Origin: Crotalaria pallida
Lineage: Eukaryota > Streptophyta > Magnoliopsida > Fabales > Fabaceae
Assembly: GCA_037953625.1 (NCBI GenBank)
Contig: CM075652.1
Span: forward strand, 54,801,501 to 54,865,500
Length of the DNA stretch: 64,000 nt
Direction of reading: 5' to 3'
The notes below the pieces were generated by a model. It had not been told where the DNA came from. It made no database searches and saw only the letters and a program-made list of their open reading frames with translations. A program made the position numbers and the translations under genes. Of the stretch, positions 46,925-58,510 are shown in pieces; position 1 is the first letter of the stretch; each line of letters opens with the position of its first letter.

Positions 46925-48493
46925 TGTTGGAAACCAACAAGCGGGCTTAGCAATTACTAGAGGGGGGTGAATAGTAATATGAAGCAACAGTGACTAATTT
47001 TCGGATGTGATTAAGGAATAATTGATTCTGTGCAGATTTTTCAGAAACAGGGGAAGAACACTCGAGTCTTTTTCAGACTACTCGAGTAAAATAGCAAGAA
47101 CACTCGAGTCTTCTGAAGAACACTCGAGTAAATCGTGCAGAGTGCAGAAAACAGTTTCTGAGAAATTGGCACTTTAAATCAATAAGAATAATACCAGTCC
47201 AGAGCAGATAAATAGAAGAGTAGTAAGCAATTAAATAAAGTTATAACAACTTAATAACAACTTAATTGTTGCGGAAACACTACTCAAATTAAAAAGCCCC
47301 TTTTGAGAAAACTTAGGGTTGGTTTTGGTTGAAAGTAAAGAAAGCAATAAAAAGAGGACACCACCGAATTTTATACTGGTTCACTCCCTATCAAGAGAGT
47401 TAATCCAGTCCTCCTAAAACCTTTAGGAGTGTATACTATAATCAAATTGTTAGAAATATTACAAGGGATAATTGAGATGCCTCACTCAACCTAACCCTTC
47501 CAAGAGTGTACCAAACTCTTGAATTTCTACCACAATTTGATTTTGGTGATGAAGACTCCTTCTTCTTAAGCTCCTTGAAACCTTCAAGAGCTCCACCAAG
47601 CTAAGAACCTCTTAGTCTTTTGCTTGAGAACCTCTCAAGACTTGAATGAACTTAAGACCCACTTAGGTACACTTGGTTACCAACCAAGATTTTGGAACAA
47701 GATGTATGAGTGTATGTGGAGAAATCCAACAAATGATTTCTTCAACAATTAAGCACAATCTCTAACTCTTAAGACAATGTAATAACAATGAATGATAAGT
47801 TGAGTTAGAGAGATTTTCCACTTGATAGAGAAAGAGTAAAAAGAATGTTAAGCTTATGACTTGATGATTGTTCTTGTTCTTGTTCTTGTTGTTCTCTCTA
47901 CAAAGGCAATCAGATAGAATATATGGAAGAGGGAATGAGAGAGTAAAAACAAAGTTAAAAAGTCATTCTTGCCCTCTTCCAACGGTTAAAAAAATTTGCT
48001 GTCAGGACCAAAATACTCAAGTCTTCTTGACTCTACTCGAGTCTTTTGCCCATCTGCTAATAGAAATGCCTTTGACTTGAACCAACGGTCATACCTCTGA
48101 TTTCAAGCAAAATACTCGAGTCTTTTTCAAATCACTCGAGTCTCTTGACCAGAGTCACTCGAGTCTTTTTCAGATCACTCGAGTCTTTTGCCCAGAGTTG
48201 GTAAAAATCAAGTTTTTCTAAAATTATTTTCAATTCTCTTCTCAAGTGATAATCTTATGTAATCCCAATCTTTTCATGCATTAAAATTATTTGACTTAGG
48301 CTGAGATTAACTCCTACGCTACCCACTCTCAGTAACAATAAAAATGAAAATTACAATTCATATGAGAATGACTAGCTAGAGGTGCACTTGATCATCTTGA
48401 CTTGATGAGCTTGAATTCTTCCTTTAAATCCATGATCTAATTTTATTGTCATCATCAAAACTATAACCACCTTATTGGAGACTTGATTCTACA
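46925..48493 (-). repeat. 5' LTR of the copia element
   Basis: 1569 bp, near-identical to the LTR at 34472-36030, with the same ACTCGAGT clusters (about 47059-47130 and 48034-48187). It has a duplicated AACTTAATAAC near 47246 not found in the other copy and six rather than seven G in the hairpin at 46953-46978. Confidence 0.93.
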
Positions 48494-48498
48494 ATTAA

Positions 48499-49644
48499 AA
48501 ACTGTAGTTTAATTTCATTATAAACATAAGTTTTTCAACTCTTAATTATTACAGTAATTTTTTATTTTTTCAATAAAAAATATCATTTATAATATCTTAT
48601 TTTCAGTCTTAAAGTTAAAATTAAGAAAATTATTTTTTAAATATGATAAATAAATAGAAAAAATGATAATATTTTTCTATAAACACTTATCATTTCAACT
48701 TTGTTTATTCAATATTTTTAATTCGCTGTATAAGTTCGAAAAATTATTATTTTATGTATATTCATGTTACAAAATTTTCTTTTGTAGATTGAATATTTTT
48801 CTTATCCATGTCCTCTTGCCATTATCATACCATTATAATTAAACTTTTAAACAAATAAGTGAATCCATTTTTAGCTGAGTTTTTTTTAAGGGTTGAGAAA
48901 ATAAACTTTTACAATGAACCGAGTTTCATGTAAAATTATATAAATTTTGTATGTTTAACTTTTTTAAAAAATATTTTACTAAAATGCTAATAAGTGCCTT
49001 TGGAACATTTGATAAGCAACTAAAAAAAGATAAAAAATATTGAAATATGCATTTTTTGAGATTTTCGAAAAAAAATAAATACTAACTTATGATCATTTTT
49101 CCTATTAAAATAATATGAACAAGTGTCCTAATTGTCTAAAAAAAAAAACAAGTGTCCTAATTTGTTACCAAGATCCTTAAATATTTATTCAAAGCCAAAA
49201 CAACCCCTTTTAATTTATCACATGAAAGTAAATCTGTTTTAAGTTTTAACAATCCAAAAAGAAAAAATAATAATCTTTTCCTCATTTCTCAAAAAAAAAA
49301 AAAAAATCTTTTCATCCATGTAGTTCCATTTATCGCGAAGCATTGAAGAAACGACGTGCATTTTGAGGAGCGTGCATTGCAACAAGTAGCGAGGAGGTGG
49401 GTGGGTGGGTGGGTGTGGATACCTCCATACCTACTTGGCGACGTGGTTTGTCCTCAATTCACGTGTCATTAATAATTCCAAGGAAAAAAAAAATATTTCA
49501 CTCGTTTAAAATATAAGCAAAATTAACTAATTTTATTAAATTTTGTTTCATTTTCGATGACACTTTTCTAAAATATCTCTAAAAAATTGTTATCTTATTT
49601 AATTTTTGTTTCATTCTCAATACTACTTTCTTAAAATACTAACC
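48499..49644. other. AT-rich intergenic DNA upstream of the ABCI gene
   Basis: No coding sequence or clear element found in this stretch apart from A/T runs. The last 300 bases include a G-rich motif and are the probable ABCI promoter region. Confidence 0.5.
49391..49416 (+). promoter_or_regulatory. Potential G-quadruplex upstream of the ABCI gene
   Basis: Four consecutive GGGT units preceded by GGAGGT make a short-loop G-quadruplex motif on the coding strand, about 490 bases upstream of the start codon. Regulatory function is inference. Confidence 0.45.
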
Positions 49645-49754
49645 GTTCGAGTAAGACAGCCAGTTAGTGACTGTAGGGACACTTAGAATTTCCCCCTCCC
49701 CAGATCATGGGTTCTAGTCCCAGACCTCCCATGTAAACGAAAAAAAAAAAAAAA
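49645..49754 (+). mobile_element. Short SINE, copy 2 (about 110 bp)
   Basis: Same family as 3752-3852: GGGACACTTAGAATTTCCCC and the B-box-like GGTTCTAGTCC are shared. Flanked by a 12-bp duplication AAAATACTAACC (49633-49644 and 49755-49766) and ending in an A run of about 18. It lies about 150 bases upstream of the ABCI start codon. Confidence 0.85.
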
Positions 49755-49905
49755 AAAATACTAACCTCTTTAACCGGGGTACTCACTTGCCAACCCCCAA
49801 AGAGCAGACGTGTAACTTTCAGAATCCCAAAATTCTAACACCGCAAAACACCATAAGATGCAGCATCCTGAACACAAACAAACAATTTAGATTCACAATT
49901 TGAAT

Positions 49906-52488
49906 ATGAATAGAACAGCAACTACCACAATGGCAGCGGGAGAACAAGACAGCAACGGAATCCAAGTTCGGGGGATGCAATTCTCGTACGAATACTCACC
50001 AGGGCAACAACAACCGCCGCTGTTTTACGACTTCAACCTCAACGTAACTCCCGGTTCTCGGTGCCTTCTGGTGGGTGCCAATGGATCCGGGAAGACCACT
50101 CTGCTCAAGATCCTAGCTGGAAAGCACATGGTCGGTGGAAGAGACGTTGTTCGTGTCTTGAATGGATCCGCTTTTCATGATACTAAACTTGTTTGTAGCG
50201 GCGATCTCGCTTATTTGGGTGCCTCCTGGTCCAAAAACGTTGGCTCTGCTGTCAGTATTATTCTCCTCCTCCTTCTTCTTTTCAATTGCCATTATTATTA
50301 CTCATTACTCTGTACTCCCTCCGTTGGTTGTGCTTGTTTGGATTGATGGTAAGTGATGGACCATGAGCTAGTTGTTCAAGTTTACGAGAGTGAAGAACCA
50401 TTTATCAAGGAAGCGTCGTATAGTGTCCGATTAGTGTCGTGTCCCGTGTCACACAGGATCCATTTTAGACACTTTTAACCATTTACTTTAACCATTTATA
50501 TTTTTTTGTCATATGACTGTGTCCCGTATCGTGTCGTATCGTATCTGTGTCCTGTGTCGTATCGGTGCTTCCTTGCCATTTATGATGATTTTTGAATAAT
50601 CCATGAGCTAGTGGTTCCGGGTGAAATTAGGCTAGTTTAGACTATAAATAAATTAATTGGGGTCACAAAATCGGTTCTCTAATAGATATCTTTTGACAGG
50701 ATTATCACTTTAGTGATGTTTCGTCTTATAATTATATCTTATTGGTTGGTAGACGTTGGAATTGAAGCTGAGACTGTAAGCTTACTTGTGTTTTATATGA
50801 TCTACTTCATTTCAAATATTAATGGTGTTGCTATTATGCAGGGAGAAATTCCACTCCAAGGAGACTTCTCTGCTGAACATATGATCTTTGGAGGTGGGTT
50901 TTCAAATCCATTTCTTTGTTACCAAATGCAACTGCAACTGCAACTGCATCTGCATTTTCAGTTTCCAAATTTATAAGGACATAAATTAGTCATACCACAT
51001 TTCAGACTTGTTTGTCGAAAAAGCCCTATTAAGGATCAAATATAGTAAATCATTTTAGTCCCTGGAATTATACGCAGCAACGACTTTAAAAACTTTATAT
51101 ATTACTCCCTGAAATAGTTGACATATCAGGGACTAATCCAACCGAGCTCAATTTCATAGAGATTCAACAAAGATTTATGTTGGCTATCTAATGTGACTGA
51201 GCTAATATGATAATTTTCTCAAATCGAGGAACAATATGATTTATGCTTTCAGTTTCAAGGACTAAAACGAGGATTTACTTTGACCAAAAAATTTGAATAA
51301 AAAAACGTGACTGAAGTTATGTCTATAACTGGTTTCTATAGTGTTGCATGTAAGTTCCTTATGATGTTTGACAATTTCCTTTTTTTTTTTTTGTATAGAA
51401 TTTATGTATAGTAGAACTAAGGTATTCTCTACTTTTGGCAGTTGAGGGAACTGATCCTGACAGAAGAGATAAGTTGATCGAGCTGCTTGATATAGATCTG
51501 CAGTGGCGGATGCATAAGGTATCTGACGGGCAACGACGTAGAGTGCAAATCTGTCTCGGTCTTCTTCATCCATATAAGGTATTAAGGAATCAAAATCCTA
51601 GAGAATTTCTGTATTGCTTTGTTCTGTTTGTTGATAATATCAGTATCATTGCTCTCACCTGAGTCTGATTTTTATTTCATGTTACCAATTTTATCGTGGT
51701 GTCTTATTTTCCCACTTTGAATTCTTTCAATGCACTCATGACGCAGGTCAAACAAAGCCTGATATATAACTGGATCCCTTGATTGACATTTCAGGTTCTC
51801 TTGTTGGATGAGGTTACAGTTGACCTGGACGTTGTTACTAGGATGGATTTGTTGGACTTCTTCAGGGAAGAATGTGAACAGGTATTCATTGGCTCTGTCT
51901 ATTTGCCTGTTGAAACACACTGGTTATGAGTGTGGAAAATTGCAAGGAGGATGACTCAAACGCAACATTTGATGATAACTGGACCTAATTGGAAATAATA
52001 ATCATAAAAAACAAATATATTCATGAGTTTGATCTTCAAGATCTTCTAGAGACAAAGTTTCCCAACATGTCTATTCCAAGCAATTTGGGAAAATATAATG
52101 CCTCAATAAAATTATAAGCACTTAGGTTGATGATATGCCCATTTTGCAAAGGCTGGAAAGTGGATACAGAAAATAATTGTTTTGCTATGTTTTCTATTGT
52201 TTGCAGAGAAAAGCTACAATTGTATATGCAACTCACATTTTTGATGGACTAGATACATGGGCAACTCATCTAGCATACATACAAGAGGGTGAGTTGAGGA
52301 GAGCAGAGAAATTATCAGACGTTAGCGAGTTGAAGTCTTCAGCTAATCTGCTATCTGTTGTTGAGTCCTGGCTCCGGGCTGAAACAAAGCTTGAAAAGAA
52401 GAAGTCTGTCCACAATGATCTGAACACTCAAAAGACTGTTGCTAGCTCTCCTTTCTTTTCATCTAGACACATGGCATACTATCGATAA
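49906..52488 (+). CDS. Soluble ABC-type ATPase, ABCI19/20/21 group, 300 aa
   Basis: Five exons: 49906-50250, 50842-50893, 51442-51578, 51795-51881 and 52207-52488; phases agree and give 301 codons. It is a lone nucleotide-binding domain with no membrane segments. Walker A is GANGSGKTT (about residue 60), the signature is SDGQRRRVQI (about 155), Walker B is VLLLDEVT (about 180), and a switch His follows in ATHIFDG. FNLNVTPGSRCLLV and GDFSAEHMIFG match the plant non-intrinsic ABCI19-21 proteins, reported as cytosolic and light- or cytokinin-linked. I chose ATG 49906; ATG 49930 is a second candidate. A hAT MITE lies in intron 1. Confidence 0.93.
50406..50575. mobile_element. hAT-type MITE in ABCI intron 1, 170 bp
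   Basis: Perfect 8-bp duplication CCATTTAT (50398-50405, 50576-50583). Termini are CAAGGAAGC on the left and, inverted, CAAGGAAGC on the right. The body is made of TGTCCGTATCGTGTCG-like words. Similar GACACGG/GTATCGGAC words occur in CHR8 intron 1 (about 19690-20060), perhaps a diverged relative. Confidence 0.8.
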
Positions 52489-54539
52489 TCTCTGTTGACA
52501 CAAATTTCTTTTAAAATTAATTGAAGTTGGGAGAAGTAATTCATTCTTTAAACAAAAAATTGTGTGCACCTCTAGGGTCTTCCCTAGCTGACAGCTAGAG
52601 ATTGACGCCTTTCAAGAAAGAGAGGTCAACGAAGTGGGTATGGGCCAGCCTCTCCAAAATAATGCATTTTCTACATTTACATATACAGTTGAGAATTGAA
52701 CCCCCTGTCAACATATTCAAGGGACCCGACTATCTATGAATTGAGCCAGGTTTTGTTGTTTGGTTCTTTATAATGAAAAATATTTTGATTTTCTGGGTTA
52801 GCTAATGCCTAAAGGTGTAAGAGTCATGCTTGAATCATAGCTTTATAGTTAATCTGATGCAGCATGAAGTCACATGGGGCTGCCTTCAGACAATACCATG
52901 TTGTATTCTTTTTTCATACCATAAATGAAACATGCAAATATGTTGTGTCCTGGTACTTTGAGCTGTTACTCTCTGCAGAGCACTTGTTTAGGCCAGTTAC
53001 CCTGTGACAGGTTTAAAGCGGAAAATGATGCTAAAAAATTAGAGTTTTGATTTTTAGTTCCCATGTTCGAATTTTTGATTCCCATTTTATATTTTCAATA
53101 ATCAAGAGAATCTCTGCGTTTTAATTTTTTCCATCTTTGAGTGTCAGAGGCTTTTCCGTCTCAAGCTTGTCGGAAGCAAAAAAAATATGCCCTTCCATCA
53201 AGTAGGAGACTAAAAGGTACAATTTTTTCCAAAAAATATATACCTTCCCTCAATTGTGGGACGGAAAGCCCCTCTTCGTCTGTAAGCATTCTCTTCCAGA
53301 GTTCCAGTCAAGTTAGCCCATGGCCCACTGCACTTGTATTCTCCATGATATACTCCTGCAAATTAAATACACACAAACAAACACCAGATCAGCCTAAACT
53401 TAATTGAGTATTGGAAGAAAAAGAATGCTTAGCAAAAATATACCAAAAAAAAAAAGAACCAATGGACAGCTTCACAAATGGTGGCGCCCAGGATTGAATC
53501 AGAGACTTCCAACTCTCAAATCTTAACTTGGTACATGATCATGTGGGTTACACCCACTTCTCAGATAGTAAATAGATTTTGAAAGAAATATATTGTTCCT
53601 AATGCAAGAAAGTTAGCCAAGCATGAAGGATGGGTACATATTGTATTTACCCTATTTGTTGATCTTAGAAGGCTTCATATACCATATGACACAGCTGAGT
53701 TTTAAGTCCATATGCACCTTAAGAATGACTTTTGATAAAATGTCAACACTTCAAGAATCAGGCAAGGCAAGTATTGCAATTCTACAATAACATATTATGT
53801 GATAGCCGCTATAACTAAGATGAATTGATACATAATTGACAATAGATCGACTTTGAATAAATAACTAGTATATAGGGAAATAAAGGTACGTGTCATGTAG
53901 AATTATTAGAGTAATTGGTGATGAACAACTAATGACAGTGAATGAACTTGAATATCCAACGATTTCAAATGGCCTCCTACCATATTTAGTTTTGCTAAAA
54001 CTTGCTCACCATACATAGCTTACTTTTTGGAATAGAGAAAAGGTAAAGGTGGATCCATAATGTGTAACGAGAGTAATCTTTTATAAGATGATATAAAAGT
54101 TTGGAATTATGATATTGATATTGAAATGATTATCAAACCAGTAGGTACATATACATATAGCTACTGAATTATGTACTAATAAAAGTAAAAAGGAATTACA
54201 GTTGAGAAATGGAAAGTAAATCAGAATAAGAATAAGTGCATTGGTAAAGAGGAAAAAGCCTGAGGAAGAAGAAGAAGAGAGAATCGGAGAGGGTAGAGTT
54301 TTCATCCAAATTCTTAACACCCCATGTTGGAACTTTTCTATTTTTATTGAATTTATTTGACACATAAAATAGCCATAGAATTATTTGTATAGCAATATAG
54401 AGAAATAATAATAAAATAGAGGATCTTTTGTAATTACCTCCAGCCATAGCTTTTTGTAGTTAAGAATCCTACTTTCTTCTACGCACGAACCAACAACGAA
54501 AGGCCCCAATAAAAATGAGCGCCAACACACAAAGATCTT
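52489..54539. other. 3' flank of ABCI and intergenic DNA
   Basis: The first 250 bases are probable 3' UTR. Around 52570-52750 a tRNA-like stretch on the minus strand has GGTTCAATTCT (9 of 11 to the B box) but a poor A box; it may be an old SINE. I see no gene in 53000-54539. Confidence 0.4.
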
Positions 54540-55856
54540 CTAGCCTATAAGTGTAGCTATGTTAAGTTCCATAGCAATTACATGATCCTTAAACAACTTT
54601 GGTGACATGCCTTTCGTCAAAGGATTTGCAATCATCATTTTAGTGCTTATGTGCTCAATGAGAAAATCATTTCCTTTAACACGTTCTTTCAAGGCTAGAT
54701 ACTTTATGCCAATGTGTTTGCATCGACTTCCACTTTTATTGTTATTAGCCAAAAAAAAAAAGCATCAAAGTTATCACAATATACCTTTAATGGTGTAGAT
54801 ATGGAATCAACAATTCGTAGACCTGTAATGAAACCTCTCAACCGGATACCATGTGATGTTACATCGAAACAAGAAATAAACTCAGCTTCCATAGTAGAAG
54901 TAGCAACTATTTTCTGCTTTGCACTTCTCCAAGATACTGCTCCATTAGCCAACATGAAGATGTATCCAGAAGTTGATTGGCGAGTGTCAGTGCAACCAGC
55001 ATAATCTGAGTCCGAGTAACCGACCACTTCCAAAATGTCAGCCTTTTGATACATAAGTAGTAGTCCTTGGTCCCTTGAAGATACCTTATACTTTCTTTGC
55101 AGCTTTCCAATATTCTAATCCAGGATTACTTTGATATCTCCCAAGCACTCCAACAGCAAATGCAATGTCAAGTCTTGTACAGACTTGAGCATACATAAGG
55201 TTTCCAACAACAGAAGCATATGTAATGTTCTTCATTTGTTCCCTTTCAAGCTCATTCTTAGGGCATTGGTTAAAATTGAACTTGTCACCCTTCACAATAG
55301 GTGCTACAGTAGGTGAACAATTTTTGCATACGAAATCTCTCAAAAATTTTGTTAATGTATGCCTTTTGTGATAGACCAAGTTTTCCTTGTGGTCTATTCC
55401 TAAGGATCTCAATACCTATGACATAAGAAGTCAGGCCATATCTTTCATATCAAAATTCTTTGAAAGAAATTGTTTCACTTTATGTAGCATCCCTAAGTCA
55501 TTGGTTGCAAGAAGGATATCATCCACATATAAGACTAGAAAAATTATTTTACTCTCACTGACCTTGTGATATATGCATTGAACCATAATGTTCTCAACAA
55601 AACCGAATGAAGAAATAACATCATGAAATTTCAAATACCATTGACGGGGGGCTTGTTTTAATCCATATTTAGATTTCTTTAGTTTACACACCAAATGAGC
55701 CCCATTGCTAGAGGAAAAACCTTCAGGTTGTTTCATATAAACCTCTTCCTCTAGATCCCCATTTAGGAATGTCGATTTCACATCCATTTGATGCAATTCT
55801 AAGTCAAAATGAGCAACTAATACCATTATGATGATAAGAAAGGAATCTTTTATCAT
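54540..55856 (-). pseudogene. Copia pol relic (RT to RNase H)
   Basis: Minus-strand fragments in order: reverse transcriptase (HQMDVKSTFLNGDLEEEVY, KYGLKQAPRQWY, YVDDILLATND), connection region (YASVVGNLMYAQVCTRLDIAFAVG) and RNase H (VVGYSDSDYAGCTDTRQSTS, STMEAEFISC, KHIGIKYLALKERV). At least three frame changes and stops separate them. No gag, integrase or LTR is present. It belongs to a copia lineage different from the 14-kb element. Confidence 0.9.
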
Positions 55857-55938
55857 TCATTTTTATAAATGATATATTTTCTCTATAACAATTATAAATT
55901 ATCATTACTTTGGCTATTTTGATATCATAGAAAAAAAA

Positions 55939-56383
55939 GAGTTAATAGTCACATAGGTCCACGAAAGATATCGGTGGAATCAGTTAGGTCCCTGAAAGAT
56001 TTGTGAAATCTCTTAAACTTCACAAAGATCAATTTGGCGTCACGTTAGTCTCCCATCCAATTTCGTCAAGAGAGACCTAACGAAATCCTATGTGACATGT
56101 TAGATGCTTTGTTGACCCCAATGCTATGTTGGACGGTTAGGAAGGTGCCACGTTTGGGCCAACAAAACATTTAACGTGTCACTATAGGATTCCATTAGGT
56201 CCTTCACGTGGGGACTAACGTGATGCTAAATTGATTTTTGGAGAGTTTAAGAGATTTCACAAATCTTTCAGGGATCTAACTGATTCCAAAATGATCTTTG
56301 GAGGTTTAAGAGATTCCATAAATCTTTCAGGGACCTAACTGATTCCACAAGTATTTTTCGGGAACCTATGTAACTATTAACTC
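55939..56383. mobile_element. MULE-type MITE, 445 bp, with a duplicated segment in one arm
   Basis: Ends GAGTTAATAG and, inverted, the same. Arms of about 120-190 bp share GGAATCAGTTAGGTCCCTGA, AAATCTCTTAAAC and CACGTTAGTC. The right arm carries an extra tandem copy of about 70 bp (TGATTCCA...CAGGGACCTAA). Flanks are A runs, compatible with a 9-bp A-rich target duplication. Confidence 0.75.
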
Positions 56384-58510
56384 AAAAAAAAAAAAAATAA
56401 TACATGCCCCCGTGCATAGCACAGGATACTTACTAGTTAAAATTGAAAAAAAATTGTTCATGATATCTTGAGAGAATTTCCATTTCAATGTGATACAATA
56501 AACTAATTCAAACTTGAGGGATTTTGCCGAGCTTGATTCTGCCTAAGCTTGAGGTAAACTAGTTATTTATTTGGGGGTTTAGCTGAGATATTATAATCCT
56601 ATACTGCAGAAATCCAAGAGCTAAACTGCTCAATAACTCAAATTCTCAAAACATAAAGGAAAATGTCCAAACCAACAAACAATTACAAATACTATGCTGT
56701 AGAAATCCATAATCCTAGATTGACGTAAATTTCAGTCCGAAAGCTCTTTGTTTGCTGCAAGACTATTGAGGTCAAGAAAAAGCCTCATAAGAGACTCATT
56801 CCTAGAAGCATTGGATGCTTTTTTCTTTTATTTCTCGAGATCGAACTCGCTTGGCTTCTCCCAAGTTCATCTTTAGCACTTGCTCCATGGCTTTCATGAG
56901 CAATGATAGATTGCTGTTAAAACTTAATCGCTAGAGCGTAGCAGCAATTTCAAGATGCAATTTCCTGAGAAAGGAATATATGCACATTTGAACAATGGCA
57001 TTACAACATAAAAATAACAAGCCTTGCTTTCCTACTAGAGAAATGAAAGGAATATATGCACACCGGAAATCTAATACTACAGTTTAAAAATAACAATCCC
57101 CACTTCTGTAATACCACTATTGACCCATAAATAAATTTAGTGTATGTTTGGATGAGCGTTGGCAAAATTGATTTTGAATGAAATTGATTTTGTAAAATTG
57201 ATTTTGGTTATAAACTTATAATTGAATCTATGGTGAAGTGATTTATGTTATCTAACCTTAAAATTGATTTATGTAATTTCTTTATGCCTTTACATGAGAT
57301 ACATATCCCCATGACTAAAGTGACACACACCCTACATTATCTAACCTCAAATTAGAACCTAATAATCAATAAAACACACATTCAGCACAACAATTTATGA
57401 AGCATAACTATGACAATAACGTCAAAATCTGCTAAAAGACAAATGGATGCTTTACTTTTGCATTGAAGACGTAACCATTTAGCTATTATCACAGGCATGA
57501 TTTTATTTCTCACCATTAACTACCAGAAATGGTATTATATCCTCTCCATTTATTGGGGGCATAGGAATTAGGGAATGTTTGGTGTATTGAAAGCTAAATA
57601 TCATATAAACAATATAAACTTTGAACAAATGTTCCACAATATCATTCAGGAAAAACAAAGCAACCCTGTTTGTATATAACTACTTAACATCATTGAAATC
57701 AATTAATACTGTATCAGGTAATGACAACATCTTTATCCAGAAATTTCATTCATTGGATCAGCAATAAAAACAGTAATAGCTCAACCTGTAGTAAATGTAT
57801 AATTGTGAATTATGTCATTGGTTTAAACTAAACATCAATACAACAAATCTGCTAAAAGACAAATGCATGATCAAGTCTTCTCATATTTCCTAATCTTTAT
57901 TTATATTATGTATTCAGATTAGTACGGCCCAGCACCCAGTTAACATATCAATTCCGAAGGAAACAAGCAAAACAACAATACTCCAAGAACAAGTTCCTGG
58001 CCACATAAGCATGTGGCATGCACAACCAAGATGACATCCCTAAGATGGGCTGAGACATTCAGCATAAACAGATAAGACACAACCATGAAATTCATGTCCT
58101 CACAAGCATAAATTGAATAACCAGTGATCCATGACTCCATGAGAAATAAAAGTTCAAATTGTCAAAAGAAGCCACTTGATTCAACAGGAATAACATGAGG
58201 GCCCAAAGGCAATTTTATCCGAACAATTGCTAACCTCTCTCTTCTACCATCAGCAATATAGAGAACCAAAAGAAACAGCCAGGTAGATGTAAATAAATGT
58301 ATAAAAACACAATAACGACCAAGCCTTTTCCAAAAACATTGATCAAATATCATTCGGATTTGATTCAACGATTTAACATTGGCTGTCAGCTACTAACACA
58401 AACCAGACAGACGCAAATAAATGCAGAAAATAAAAACCCTACCCACAAATAAAAAATCCCACAATTTTATTGAGACTTGCATCAATGAACTAAACAAAAA
58501 ATTACAAAGC
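56384..58510. other. Intergenic DNA left of RPS19
   Basis: Mostly AT-rich. 56750-56940 on the minus strand reads in pieces of two frames as NSNLSLLMKAMEQVLKMNL and RNESLMRLFLDLNSLAAN, perhaps a decayed exon, not identified. 57130-57300 has the AAATTGATTTTG words of a common legume MITE. The part after 58150 may be RPS19 3' UTR. Confidence 0.4.

Larger units (their letters stand above)
34472..48493 (-). mobile_element. Sirevirus-like Ty1/copia element, 14.0 kb, with nested solo LTRs
   Basis: LTRs at 46925-48493 (5' in element sense) and 34472-36030 (3') are nearly identical; I count roughly twenty differences by eye. The 5-bp duplication ATTAA flanks the whole (34467-34471 and 48494-48498). 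In element order: LTR, primer-binding site TGGTATCAGAGC (46922-46911), gag, pol with protease-integrase-RT-RNase H order (copia), a third ORF, several polypurine tracts, LTR. Two solo LTRs of a related family are inserted in gag and pol. Extra ORF, repeated polypurine tracts and palindrome-rich LTRs are traits I know from the Sirevirus lineage; assignment to it is inference. Confidence 0.93.

Noticed and set aside
34608..48187. Regularly recurring ACTCGAGT units as a CRISPR-like array
   Set aside because: Eukaryotic nuclear DNA, spacers uneven and not unique in source, and the motifs lie inside LTRs; an LTR palindrome array explains them.
53460..53580. SINE-like stretch on the minus strand (GATTCAATCCTGGGC)
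   Set aside because: B-box match is weak and no A box, tail or target duplication could be found.
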